Assembly (NCBI GenBank): GCA_001771815.1
Contig: MEPU01000008.1
Span: 171,801-235,800 of the forward strand
DNA length: 64,000 nucleotides
Origin: Bdellovibrionales bacterium RIFCSPHIGHO2_01_FULL_40_29
GTDB taxonomy: Bacteria; Bdellovibrionota; Bdellovibrionia; Bdellovibrionales; Bdellovibrionaceae
Direction of reading: 5' to 3'
Below, in pieces: positions 8,283 through 17,219 of this stretch (positions are counted from its first letter, which is position 1; each line of letters opens with the position of its first letter). The translations under genes were made by a program, and so were the position numbers. The notes below the pieces were generated by a model. That model was not told where the DNA came from. It searched no databases and was given only the letters and a program-made list of their open reading frames with translations.

Positions 8283-10595
8283 ATGACCTTTAATAAAAAA
8301 ATGACAACTGTCGCTATGTCTGCAGGATTTTTGGCATCGACAGTGACACTTGCGCAAACGGAAAGTTTTCCGCCACCGCCACCACCCGTGATGGAAGAAA
8401 TGTATGCACCACCTCCAGAGGTTGTACCTTCTGCTGGATTTTCAAATCCGACAGCAACACCACCGCCGCCTGTTGTGGAAACTCGAATCGTCGCTCCGGC
8501 TAAAAATAAAAATGGTGTCCTGACGGACTCCCAGCGGGCAAAGTTTGCAAAAGCAACACCCGAAGACATCACAGCTGAAAATTTTCCGGAGACGATTGAA
8601 TCCTTTGATTTTCCAAATGTGGATATCACGGATATTGTTAAAGCAATCAGTGAATTAACTGGGAAAAACTTTATTATCGATTCGACAGTGCGTGGAAAAA
8701 TCACCATCGTGGCTCCTAGTAAAATCACTGTTGCCGAAGCTTACAAAGCTTTTTTATCATCCCTGGCGATCAACGGATTCACCGTTGTTCCAAGCGGTGG
8801 TTTCTTAAAAATCCGAAATGCTCGTTCCGCGCAACGAGACAATATTGATACTTATTCTGGATCCTATTATCCAAACACCGATCAAATGATCACTAAAATT
8901 GTCCATTTAAAACATATCACAGCGGAAGCCATTCAGCAGCAGTTGCGTTTACTGACATCCAGCTACGGTGAAATGGCACCATTCTCTTCAACAAACTCTC
9001 TGATTATTTCAGATTTCGGCGCCAATATAGACCGGATCATGAAAATTTTAAATCAGCTGGATGTTCCAGGATTTGAAGAGCAGCTTGAAGTGATTGGAGT
9101 TAAATACGCACGTGCAAAAGATATTGCTGAACTGATTGATAAAGTTATCAACAAGGGCGAAAAAAGACCCACAACCGGAGCTGGTGGATTTTCATCAGGC
9201 GTTCCCCGTTTTTCCTCAGCCGCCAATCGCACCACTGGTGGCCAACAAGGGGCCAGCTACTTTATGGTTTTCCCAGAAGACCGTACAAATTCTTTGATTG
9301 TTGTTGGAAATCGCGCGGGCATCAACCGAGTCAAAAAATTAATCACGCAACTGGATTTCAAAGTAAAGGCTGAAGACCAAGGCGGCGTTTATGTTTACTA
9401 TGTTAAAAATGGAGATGCCGAAAAAATTGCACAAACTCTACAAGAAGTGGCCAAAGATTCAGGTCCGAAATCAGCAGCCCCAGCCGGTGGCGCTGGCGGA
9501 GCCGCCAGTATTTTAGCACCACAAGGCCAAGCCGCTATTCGTGAAGGTCTTTTTGGTGGTGATGTACAGATCAAGGCTGATAAAAATACCAACTCATTGG
9601 TTATCTCCGCCAGCAAGCAAGACTATGAAAAAGTTCTCAGTATCTTACAAAAGTTGGATATTCCTCGAGATCAAGTTTTTGTCGAAGGCATTATTATGGA
9701 AATGGCCCTCAATGATGGGTTTGAGCAAAGTGCTGGATTTATTAAATTCAATGAAGGTGGTGGTAAAGCCGGCTTCACTTCTAGTAGTTCTGGCGCCGCT
9801 GATTTCCTGAATCCACTTTCTGGTGGTTCTGCCATTTTGGGTTTTGCCTCCAGCAATAAAGTTTCCATTCCAAATTTTTTAGATTCAACAAAGCCGCCCA
9901 TTCAAGTTCCTGACATTGTTGGCTATATTAATTTATTAAAATCTTTTGGTAAGACAAATATTTTATCGACTCCTCAGATTTTAGCCATGGACAATCAAGA
10001 TGCTGAAATCGAAGTGGGTGATCAGGTCATCACAGGTGCGACTTTTACACCTGGACAAAATGGAGCCGCCGGTCAGACTACGCCTATATTTGGTGAAGCG
10101 AAGATCACATTAAAAATCAAACCCATCATTTCGCCGAATAGCGAAAGCGTTCGTATGGAAGTACAGCAAACGGCTGGGCAAATTTCTACCCTGACCGTTC
10201 CTAAAAATTTTGAAGGTTTGGCTCAGCCTCTTTCAAGTCGTAAAATTAAAACCACGATCATTGTTCAGAATGGCGATACTGCTGTTTTGGGTGGTTTAAT
10301 AAAAGATGAAGAATTGGAAACAGTCAAAAAAGTTCCTCTCTTAGGAGACCTTCCTGTTTTAGGATGGTTATTTAAAGGCAAAAAGAGTGATAAAAAGAAA
10401 GTGAACATGTTGGTCTTTTTGACACCAAAGATTATTCGTAATCCTGCTGATCAACGCAATCTCTTGACGAATAAAACCAATGAACGTCTTCGATTTATCA
10501 AACAACAAGGTGGCAAAGATCCATTCGGAGCAACCGTAGATAAAGTTTTAAAACGAGAGACTCGCGCGCCACAAAGCATTCCGGTGAAAGAATAA
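8283..10595 (+). CDS. gspD: Type II secretion system secretin GspD
   Basis: 770 residues with a signal peptide (cleavage near LAQTES). A proline-rich stretch follows (about 28-65), then the N0 domain (ESFDFPNVDITDIVKAISE), N1-N3 modules (KIVHLKHITAEAIQQQL; VIGVKYARAKDIAELI; VYYVKNGDAEKIAQTL), and the secretin barrel ending with the conserved PLLGDLPVLGWLFK and MLVFLTPKII. It forms the outer-membrane channel of the type II secretion system. Glycine/alanine-rich linkers interrupt the N-modules. It lies 39 bases after gspC and its stop overlaps the gspE start by one base. Confidence 0.97.
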   Translation: MTFNKKMTTVAMSAGFLASTVTLAQTESFPPPPPPVMEEMYAPPPEVVPSAGFSNPTATPPPPVVETRIVAPAKNKNGVLTDSQRAKFAKATPEDITAENFPETIESFDFPNVDITDIVKAISELTGKNFIIDSTVRGKITIVAPSKITVAEAYKAFLSSLAINGFTVVPSGGFLKIRNARSAQRDNIDTYSGSYYPNTDQMITKIVHLKHITAEAIQQQLRLLTSSYGEMAPFSSTNSLIISDFGANIDRIMKILNQLDVPGFEEQLEVIGVKYARAKDIAELIDKVINKGEKRPTTGAGGFSSGVPRFSSAANRTTGGQQGASYFMVFPEDRTNSLIVVGNRAGINRVKKLITQLDFKVKAEDQGGVYVYYVKNGDAEKIAQTLQEVAKDSGPKSAAPAGGAGGAASILAPQGQAAIREGLFGGDVQIKADKNTNSLVISASKQDYEKVLSILQKLDIPRDQVFVEGIIMEMALNDGFEQSAGFIKFNEGGGKAGFTSSSSGAADFLNPLSGGSAILGFASSNKVSIPNFLDSTKPPIQVPDIVGYINLLKSFGKTNILSTPQILAMDNQDAEIEVGDQVITGATFTPGQNGAAGQTTPIFGEAKITLKIKPIISPNSESVRMEVQQTAGQISTLTVPKNFEGLAQPLSSRKIKTTIIVQNGDTAVLGGLIKDEELETVKKVPLLGDLPVLGWLFKGKKSDKKKVNMLVFLTPKIIRNPADQRNLLTNKTNERLRFIKQQGGKDPFGATVDKVLKRETRAPQSIPVKE

Positions 10596-12286
10596 TGGCT
10601 CAACTGGATATATCAGGAGTCCTGACCAAAGCAACTTCGCTTTCTGCAGAACAGATAAAATCTGTTCTGGCTAATCCTGCTGTATCCCAAGCGCGTTCTG
10701 TTGGTGAAACACTTTCTAAGAAAGATTACTCCTCGGCAGATGACTTAGTCGCGGATCTTTGCCGCGAACTCGGCCTGGAATTCATCAAAGACATTCCTGT
10801 TAATGATATCTCAGCAGATTTAATTCGAGATTTACCAATTAATTATGCAAAAACTCAGGGAATTTTACCCTACCGGGCTGATGGTGATACTCTCATTGCT
10901 TTGACTTCGAATCCACTCAATACAAAAGCGCTCGATGATTTGCGTATTCTTTTTAATAAACGTATACGTCCGCTCGTCAGCACGTCTCAACGCGTGCAAG
11001 ATGCGATCAATCGCGTTTATGAAAAAAGCACGACTAACATGAGCGGCATGGATGAAATTGAAGAAGATGAAATGGATCTAGAAGATCCAATTATCGACTT
11101 ACTCGAAGCTGGCGAAGATGATGCTCCAGTTATTAAACTGGTTAATTCACTGCTCTTTCGCGCGGTCAAAGAAAAAGCTTCTGATATTCATATCGAACCC
11201 TACGAAAAAGACATGGTTGTTCGGTACCGCATTGATGGAATTTTATTTGATATTTTTAAACCACCTAAAAAACTGCAAAATGCCATCACATCGCGGATTA
11301 AAGTCATGGCCAATTTGAATATCGCCGAGAAACGGCTGCCTCAAGATGGTCGCATTCCTCTGAAGGTCGGCGGCAAAGATATTGATATCCGTCTATCAAC
11401 AGTGCCCACAACTCATGGTGAACGTCTGGTGATGCGTCTTCAGGACAAATCCAGTCAAGTGCGTGAACTTTATCAAATGGGTTTTTCTGAAGACACCATG
11501 AAGGTTTTAGATGATTTGATTCTTCGCTCTTACGGAATTTTAATTGTTACAGGCCCAACAGGATCTGGTAAATCAACGACACTTTATGGTTGTGTTTCAA
11601 AGCTGAATAAACCGGATATTAATATCTTAACAGTTGAAGATCCGGTGGAGCAGCGAATCCACGGCGTTGGACAAGTTCAAGTGAATGCCAAAATAGGACT
11701 GACTTTTGCCGCAGGTCTTCGATCGTTTCTTCGTCAGGATCCAGATATTATTATGGTCGGAGAGATTCGCGACTTAGAAACAGCAGAGCTTGCAATCAAT
11801 TCCTCGTTGACGGGTCACTTGGTTTTATCAACCATCCATGCCAATGATGCCTCGGGCGCATTTCCACGTCTGATGGATATTGGAGCCGAACCCTTTTTGA
11901 TCGCCACCTCAATTCTTGGAATTTTGGCTCAGCGTTTGGTTCGAGTCCTTTGCCCCCATTGCAAACTGCCGCATGTTCCCTCTGAATTTGATCTGGTCAC
12001 TCTGGGATTAACACGCCAGCAAATTCAAGGCACCAACATCTGCAAACCAATGGGCTGCGAACATTGTGGACAAAAAGGTTATCTGGGGCGAACTCTGATT
12101 GCTGAAATTTTACCGGTCACAGATGATATTCGCTCACTCATCATGCAAAGAAAAGATGGTAGCACCATTAAAAAACAGGCCATTGCGAACGGAATGAAAA
12201 CTTTCCGCGATCACGGTATCCAGAAAGTTCTTGCAGGAATCACCACAATCGAAGAACTCGTAACAAATACTCAGATGGATATTTAA
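10595..12286 (+). CDS. gspE: Type II secretion ATPase GspE
   Basis: 563 residues, the hexameric cytosolic ATPase that powers pseudopilus assembly. An N-terminal MshEN-like domain (about 1-150) is followed by the secretion ATPase core: Walker A GPTGSGKST at 320-328, the aspartate box around ILTVEDPVE, Walker B IIMVGEIRD, and the histidine box STIHAND. The zinc-binding tetracysteine is visible as CPHC then CEHC about 35 residues later, as expected for GspE/PilB-type ATPases. It starts one base into the gspD stop (AATAATGG), so translation is coupled. gspF follows four bases later. Confidence 0.97.
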   Translation: MAQLDISGVLTKATSLSAEQIKSVLANPAVSQARSVGETLSKKDYSSADDLVADLCRELGLEFIKDIPVNDISADLIRDLPINYAKTQGILPYRADGDTLIALTSNPLNTKALDDLRILFNKRIRPLVSTSQRVQDAINRVYEKSTTNMSGMDEIEEDEMDLEDPIIDLLEAGEDDAPVIKLVNSLLFRAVKEKASDIHIEPYEKDMVVRYRIDGILFDIFKPPKKLQNAITSRIKVMANLNIAEKRLPQDGRIPLKVGGKDIDIRLSTVPTTHGERLVMRLQDKSSQVRELYQMGFSEDTMKVLDDLILRSYGILIVTGPTGSGKSTTLYGCVSKLNKPDINILTVEDPVEQRIHGVGQVQVNAKIGLTFAAGLRSFLRQDPDIIMVGEIRDLETAELAINSSLTGHLVLSTIHANDASGAFPRLMDIGAEPFLIATSILGILAQRLVRVLCPHCKLPHVPSEFDLVTLGLTRQQIQGTNICKPMGCEHCGQKGYLGRTLIAEILPVTDDIRSLIMQRKDGSTIKKQAIANGMKTFRDHGIQKVLAGITTIEELVTNTQMDI

Positions 12287-12290
12287 CGTC

Positions 12291-13514
12291 ATGCCTATTT
12301 TTGAATACAAAGGACTTACACGTGACGGCAATAATACCAAAGGGGTTATTGATTCTGAAAATTTACGAACCGCTCGTATGAAATTAAAAAAAGATGGCAT
12401 TTTCGTTGTTGCCATCGCAGATAAAAAAAAATCCACCGCACAAAAAAAATCAAGCGCACGCGGTCGTTCCGGCTCAGTCCCTGTCAAAGATCTTTCTTTA
12501 ATGACGCGCCAATTAGCCACCTTGATCAAAGCCAATGTTCCATTGGTTGAAGCTCTCACGGCGGTTTCCGAACAAGTTGAAAATCCTATTCTTTCCGAAG
12601 CCCTTGCTGATTGTAAGAATATGGTCAACGAAGGTTTGTCCCTTCATAAAGCATTTGCAAAGTATCCCGCTGTTTTTAGTCCGATTTTTTTATCCATGGC
12701 CGAAGCGGGTGAGATGTCTGGAACATTAGATGTCATCTTGATTCGTCTGGCGGAGTTTACAGAATCCCAAGCCGAACTTCGTCAACGTATTCAAAGTGCC
12801 ATGACCTACCCGATCATCATGCTGGTGGTTATCACTCTGGTTATTTTTGGTTTATTCACGAAAGTCCTTCCTGAAATCTTAGCTGTTTTTGAATCATTTC
12901 CCGACATGACTTTGCCATGGTACACGCAAGCTATTTCTGCAACCAGCCAAGTGTTTATAAACAATTGGTACTTTTTTGCGGGCTTTATCGTGATCTCGAT
13001 ACTTTTATTTACCAATTGGAAGAACTCGACCGAAGGACGCAAAAGCTGGGATGCCATTTCACTTAAGCTTCCCCTTGCCGGTGAAATTATTCGCATGGTG
13101 GCAATCTCTCGATTCACGCGAACCTTAGCCACACTGCTGAATGGTGGCGTTCCTATGCTAAATGCCTTAGATATTGTGCGCAACGTTGTCGACAACCATG
13201 TGATTGCTCTGGCTATTGATGAAGCCAAGAGTAATATCTCTGAAGGTGAATCCATTGCTGGACCTTTAAAAAAATCAGGGCATTTTCCGCCGCTGGTCGT
13301 TCATATGGTTAATATCGGAGAGAAAACAGGCGATTTAGAAAACATGCTCACATTAGTTGCGGATGCCTATGATTTTCAGGTAAAATCTAAAGTTGATACG
13401 ATCACAACAATATTGAATCCTTTTATGACTTTGTTGATTGGTATCGTGATTTTTGTCATAGTATTATCTATTATTGTTCCAATGTTTGATTTGACCTCAA
13501 AATTAGGTGGATAG
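12291..13514 (+). CDS. gspF: Type II secretion inner-membrane platform protein GspF
   Basis: 407 residues with the PilC/GspF layout: a short N-terminal cytosolic strand region (MPIFEYKGLTRDGN), two T2SSF repeats (starting VKDLSLMTRQLATLIKANV at about 65 and ISRFTRTLATLLNGGVPML at about 270), and three transmembrane helices (about 168-190, 222-242, 375-400). It forms the cytosolic-membrane platform contacted by GspE and GspL. A lysine/serine-rich linker sits at about 45-65. It lies between gspE and gspG. Confidence 0.96.
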   Translation: MPIFEYKGLTRDGNNTKGVIDSENLRTARMKLKKDGIFVVAIADKKKSTAQKKSSARGRSGSVPVKDLSLMTRQLATLIKANVPLVEALTAVSEQVENPILSEALADCKNMVNEGLSLHKAFAKYPAVFSPIFLSMAEAGEMSGTLDVILIRLAEFTESQAELRQRIQSAMTYPIIMLVVITLVIFGLFTKVLPEILAVFESFPDMTLPWYTQAISATSQVFINNWYFFAGFIVISILLFTNWKNSTEGRKSWDAISLKLPLAGEIIRMVAISRFTRTLATLLNGGVPMLNALDIVRNVVDNHVIALAIDEAKSNISEGESIAGPLKKSGHFPPLVVHMVNIGEKTGDLENMLTLVADAYDFQVKSKVDTITTILNPFMTLLIGIVIFVIVLSIIVPMFDLTSKLGG

Positions 13515-13524
13515 GAGATTTCTT

Positions 13525-13986
13525 ATGGATACTCAACAGGATACTCAACTGAAAAAAAATGCATCCCTGAAAATTCAAAATAACAAAGGTTTCTCGCTGG
13601 GTGAGATTCTGATTGTCTTGGTTATTATTGGCGGCATCATGGCCATCATTCTTCCAAAAATTGCTGATGGAAATGCAAAGTCTAAAGTCAATTCCACGCG
13701 AATGAAAATGTCTGAAATTGAAAATAAAATTAATGAGTACAATTCAGAATGCGGAAAATATCCCAAATCTATTAGCTTTATCACCGAAGATGACAGCTCT
13801 TGCAAAAATTGGTCGGCAAATCCAAAAATGAAGCATCTTTTAAAAGATGGCTGGAATACAGAATTTGTTTTTGAAGGCTCTGACACGGGCTATAATTTAA
13901 AATCTTTAGGCGCCGATAAAAAAGAAGGCGGATCCAGCTATGAGAAAGACATTTTTTCTGACGGGTCAACAGCCGCTGGTGAGTAA
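13525..13986 (+). CDS. gspG: Type II secretion major pseudopilin GspG
   Basis: About 153 residues. I chose the ATG at 13525 because AGGAGA stands 8 bases upstream and it clears the gspF stop; an earlier in-frame ATG at 13507 overlaps gspF. After a 22-residue leader the prepilin signal NKG/FSLGEILIVLVII provides the cleavage glycine and Glu+5. Unusually the +4 position is glycine rather than the common isoleucine or leucine of FTLIE. The C-terminal globular part keeps the GspG pattern (KYPKSI, two cysteines, SLGADKKEGG, calcium-loop-like SYEKDIFSDG). GspG is the main fibre subunit. Confidence 0.93.
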   Translation: MDTQQDTQLKKNASLKIQNNKGFSLGEILIVLVIIGGIMAIILPKIADGNAKSKVNSTRMKMSEIENKINEYNSECGKYPKSISFITEDDSSCKNWSANPKMKHLLKDGWNTEFVFEGSDTGYNLKSLGADKKEGGSSYEKDIFSDGSTAAGE

Positions 13987-14581
13987 AAACTCGTCGCGCG
14001 GATTTTCGCTGCTCGAAATTATTATAGTTTTATCCATTATCGGAGCGATCATGGCGATCGCTCTTCCCCGTTTAATGGATAAAAAACAAGACACTCGAAA
14101 AGTCTTTCGTGAATTCACAATTGCCGGCAAGGACATCCGAAACCGCGCCAAGCTTGCCAACAGCTCCTATCGCTTAGCTTTTAAACTGGATAAGGATGAT
14201 CAATCCTGGTGGGTTGAAAAGGCCTCTCGGACCATCCTGCTGGACAAAAAGAAACTCGAAAAAGCCCGAGACGATGCTCAGTCCACTTTCAAAGAAGATG
14301 AAAAACCCGCTTCGGAATTCGCGCCAGACACGACCATATTTAAAAAAGAACAACGATTGCCCGCAGGCTGGCGTTTTATTCATATTGAAAGCGGACCTCA
14401 AGAGCTTGTCATGACTGATGGCACGGCCTATATTCATTTTTTTCCGCAGGGCATGATTGAACCATCTGCCATTCAATTCGAGGACAGCAAAAAGAATATT
14501 TGGACGCTTGTCTTTAATCCAATCACAGGTCAATCTGATATTATCCCTGAGGCAAAGACCCTGCGGGATTTAACTCGTTAG
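13940..14581 (+). CDS. gspH: Type II secretion minor pseudopilin GspH
   Basis: 213 residues with prepilin motif RG/FSLLEIIIVLSIIGAIMAIALPRL: cleavage glycine, Glu+5, hydrophobic N-terminal helix, then a globular domain. GspH is a minor pseudopilin near the fibre tip. The start is uncertain: ATG 13940 gives a 20-residue leader and has an AGAAGG site 11 bases upstream but overlaps gspG by 47 bases; a GTG at 13979 would give an 8-residue leader and overlap gspG by 8 bases. The gspG and gspI leaders are 22 and 16 residues, so the long leader is plausible here too. Confidence 0.85.
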   Translation: MRKTFFLTGQQPLVSKNSSRGFSLLEIIIVLSIIGAIMAIALPRLMDKKQDTRKVFREFTIAGKDIRNRAKLANSSYRLAFKLDKDDQSWWVEKASRTILLDKKKLEKARDDAQSTFKEDEKPASEFAPDTTIFKKEQRLPAGWRFIHIESGPQELVMTDGTAYIHFFPQGMIEPSAIQFEDSKKNIWTLVFNPITGQSDIIPEAKTLRDLTR

Positions 14582-14592
14582 GAAATAAAGAT

Positions 14593-15123
14593 TTGAACTC
14601 ATGGAGTGAGTCTAAAAATTTAAAACATCATCAAGCTGGCTTTACCTTGATTGAAGTGGTTTTGGCTTTGATCATCATGGCCTCTGGTTTATTTATTCTT
14701 TTAAATTCTTGGGCAGGCACTTACTCTCGGCTTCGAAAAACTCAGATTCAAGTTCAGATCGTTTCTTTGCTCGAGCGCAAAGTGAACGAAATCGAACGTG
14801 AATTCAAAGGCAAGTCCTTGGATTCTATTCCCGAAGAAAAATCAGATGACTTTGGATCTGATGTCGCTGGCTATTCATGGAAAATGACCTCTCGAAAATT
14901 AGAAATTCCTGATCTTTCTTCAAGCCTGGTCAGTCGTGATGATGGTGCCAACCAAAATTTTTTAATAATCATGAAGATGTTCACCGATCATCTTTCGAAA
15001 AGTATTGTCGAGGTCAAAGTCACCGTTATCTATCAGGATAAAAAGAAGCCCCTAACTGCTGATGTGACTTTTTATATCATCGATTACGACCGACCACTTC
15101 CTATTCCTGGAGCTGGAACATGA
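14593..15123 (+). CDS. gspI: Type II secretion minor pseudopilin GspI
   Basis: 176 residues from a TTG start at 14593. Motif AG/FTLIEVVLALIIMASGLF is a textbook prepilin signal (cleavage glycine, Glu+5). The protein keeps the GspI pattern of a conserved hydrophobic helix followed by RLRKTQIQVQIVSLLERKVNE. With GspJ and GspK it forms the tip complex of the pseudopilus. It begins 11 bases after gspH and its TGA overlaps the ATG of gspJ (ATGA), so the two are coupled. Confidence 0.92.
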   Translation: MNSWSESKNLKHHQAGFTLIEVVLALIIMASGLFILLNSWAGTYSRLRKTQIQVQIVSLLERKVNEIEREFKGKSLDSIPEEKSDDFGSDVAGYSWKMTSRKLEIPDLSSSLVSRDDGANQNFLIIMKMFTDHLSKSIVEVKVTVIYQDKKKPLTADVTFYIIDYDRPLPIPGAGT

Positions 15124-15914
15124 AGTTGAAATCATCTGGTTTTACTTTGATTGAAGTTGTGTTAGCGATCTCTATTTTATCAACACTGACCGTTTTAACA
15201 ACGCAAGCTTTAAGCAGAGCACTTAAAGCCAAAGTTAAAATTCAAGCGGAAGTTGATGATGTTGCCGCTTTACGTGATACCATGCGCATGATTCGCACGG
15301 ATATTAATTTAGCTTTTCACCATCGTGATTTTGAAAAAGAAATTTTGGATCTTGTTTCAAAACCAGCTGGAGCCGTTCCAGGGTTACCCACCACACCGGT
15401 TATGCCAACTGCACCCAATACCCCTCAACGACAAAATAAACGCGCTGATCCGGTCACTCATTTTGTCGGGACTGAAAATCAACTGGATTTTATCACGATG
15501 AATAATGGCCGCACCACGGCCAATCAGCAGCAAGCTGATTTTATCGAAGTGGGTTATTCTTTAAAAGGCTGTCGCAATTTGACCGATTCAAGCAAATCGA
15601 GTCAGTGCCTGTATCGTCGAACTCAGATGGTCATTGATGACGAAGTCTCTGAAGGGGGCACTGAAGTTGTCCTGCTTGAAAATGTCGTTGAATTTAAAGT
15701 GCGCTACAACGGTGAAGGTAAGCAGGATTGGGTTTCGACTTGGAATACAAAAAACAGCAGTGATGCCGCGACTCGTTTGCGATTTCCAGAGGTTATTGAA
15801 GTTTCATTGGGTATTGAACGCGAAATCGACAAGAAAAAACGCACCTACTCTTTACAGTATGCTGTTCCCATCCACTTTCCGAATAATCCGCCTTTGACGG
15901 GAGCTGCAAAGTGA
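15120..15914 (+). CDS. gspJ: Type II secretion minor pseudopilin GspJ
   Basis: 264 residues, prepilin signal SG/FTLIEVVLAISILSTLTV at residues 6-24 with Glu+5. A proline/threonine-rich insertion lies near residues 83-108 (GLPTTPVMPTAP), and the C-terminal half has the GspJ beta pattern (VVLLENVVEFKVRYNGEGKQDWVSTWN). Tip-complex pseudopilin with GspI and GspK. It overlaps gspI by four bases and gspK by four bases. Confidence 0.92.
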   Translation: MKLKSSGFTLIEVVLAISILSTLTVLTTQALSRALKAKVKIQAEVDDVAALRDTMRMIRTDINLAFHHRDFEKEILDLVSKPAGAVPGLPTTPVMPTAPNTPQRQNKRADPVTHFVGTENQLDFITMNNGRTTANQQQADFIEVGYSLKGCRNLTDSSKSSQCLYRRTQMVIDDEVSEGGTEVVLLENVVEFKVRYNGEGKQDWVSTWNTKNSSDAATRLRFPEVIEVSLGIEREIDKKKRTYSLQYAVPIHFPNNPPLTGAAK

Positions 15915-17179
15915 ATTTAAAAAAAATAATCTCTCGGATGAAGCACAATCCCTTGAAAGGATCAGTGAAGGATAAAGGCATAGCCTTGATCTTAGCAGTC
16001 ACGTCCTTACTTTTTATGGTTTACATTGCCAAAGAGGTTTCACGCGACTCACTTACAGAGTATGTCGTGAATTCTCATGAATTGAATCGACTAAAAGCCT
16101 ACTATGCGGCCCGCAATGGAATGGATATTGCGCTTTTACGCATTAAAATTTTTCAGCAGGCCTCGCGGTTTCCGCTGCCTCCTGCTTTTGCTCAAGAGAT
16201 CGATCAAATTTGGAAATTTCCATTTGCTTGGCCTCTTCCCGCGCCCCCTGAAATGAATTCCGTCGATCGCGAGAACATGGATAAAATGATGAAAGAGTCC
16301 TTTATGGACGCCACCTACACTCATACGATTGAAGACGAAGGCTCTAAAATTGATGTGAATGATTTGATTTCACCCTCGAAAACATTGCGGGAAATAACCA
16401 AAAAACAATTGCTGACTATTTTTGAAAGAAAAGTGGAAAGCGATGAAACTTTTCGTCAAGAGTATCAGAATTTTCGCTTTGATGACCTTGTTAATCGCAT
16501 CATTGACTTCATGAGCGAAGTCAATGAAAGCGCCGGCGGCGGCGGAAAACAAGGATTTTTCACAGAGCTGGGACAAGGCTACCCACCAAATCGTGGATTT
16601 CGAACACTGGATGAAATCCGACTGATTCCCGGGATGAGCGAAGAGTTCTTTAATATTTTGAAAGATCAAATCACTATTTATGGAATGAAATCCATCAATC
16701 CCAATACGGCTTCAGAAAATGTTTTAAAATCTTTAGATAAAGGCATGACTGACGAAGCCGTCAAAGAGGCCATTGCTCGTCGCAATGATCCCGAATTAGG
16801 GGGGCCATTTGTCGGAAGTAAACCCGAAGAGTGTTTAGCTGATTTTAAAAAATTTGTCGAGAGCCGCGGCGCTCGGTTAGAACCTGAATTTGATCAGATT
16901 CCAATGCTCTGTGATAAGGTCATCAATTTTAGAATTCGTTCAACAGGTATTTATGGTGCTGGAGCTCATGCTATTATGAAGGATATTACGGCTATCGTTG
17001 TGGATTTAAATAAATCAGCCGCTCAAATAAAAACATTTATTGATAAAGAAAAAGAGGCTGCAAATCCTAACCAGAATCCAAACCAACCACCCGGAGGCTC
17101 TGGACCTAAGTCCCCACCCGCAGCACAAACTCCTCTTCCCAAAGGCTCCCCTCGTGTCGTATACTGGTCCGAGAACTAG
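15911..17179 (+). CDS. gspK: Type II secretion minor pseudopilin GspK
   Basis: 422 residues. The N-terminal hydrophobic helix follows KDKG/IALILAVTSLLFMVYIA; as usual for GspK the glutamate at +5 is absent. A large globular domain follows with the conserved KIDVNDL segment and helix-hairpin-like stretch (FRTLDEIRLIPGMSEE, SINPNTASENVLKSL) typical of the GspK alpha domain. The C-terminus is a proline/asparagine-rich tail (about 380-412), longer than usual. GspK caps the pseudopilus tip. The start overlaps the gspJ stop (GTGAATTT region); GTG is used. Confidence 0.93.
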   Translation: MNLKKIISRMKHNPLKGSVKDKGIALILAVTSLLFMVYIAKEVSRDSLTEYVVNSHELNRLKAYYAARNGMDIALLRIKIFQQASRFPLPPAFAQEIDQIWKFPFAWPLPAPPEMNSVDRENMDKMMKESFMDATYTHTIEDEGSKIDVNDLISPSKTLREITKKQLLTIFERKVESDETFRQEYQNFRFDDLVNRIIDFMSEVNESAGGGGKQGFFTELGQGYPPNRGFRTLDEIRLIPGMSEEFFNILKDQITIYGMKSINPNTASENVLKSLDKGMTDEAVKEAIARRNDPELGGPFVGSKPEECLADFKKFVESRGARLEPEFDQIPMLCDKVINFRIRSTGIYGAGAHAIMKDITAIVVDLNKSAAQIKTFIDKEKEAANPNQNPNQPPGGSGPKSPPAAQTPLPKGSPRVVYWSEN

Positions 17180-17219
17180 CAACACTGAGCACATCACCGC
17201 ATAGAGGAGTTTAACAATT

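Noticed and set aside
8255..8728. Minus-strand frame opposite the gspD N-terminus rich in Gly
   Set aside because: It is the complement of the proline-rich secretin start; no independent evidence of coding.
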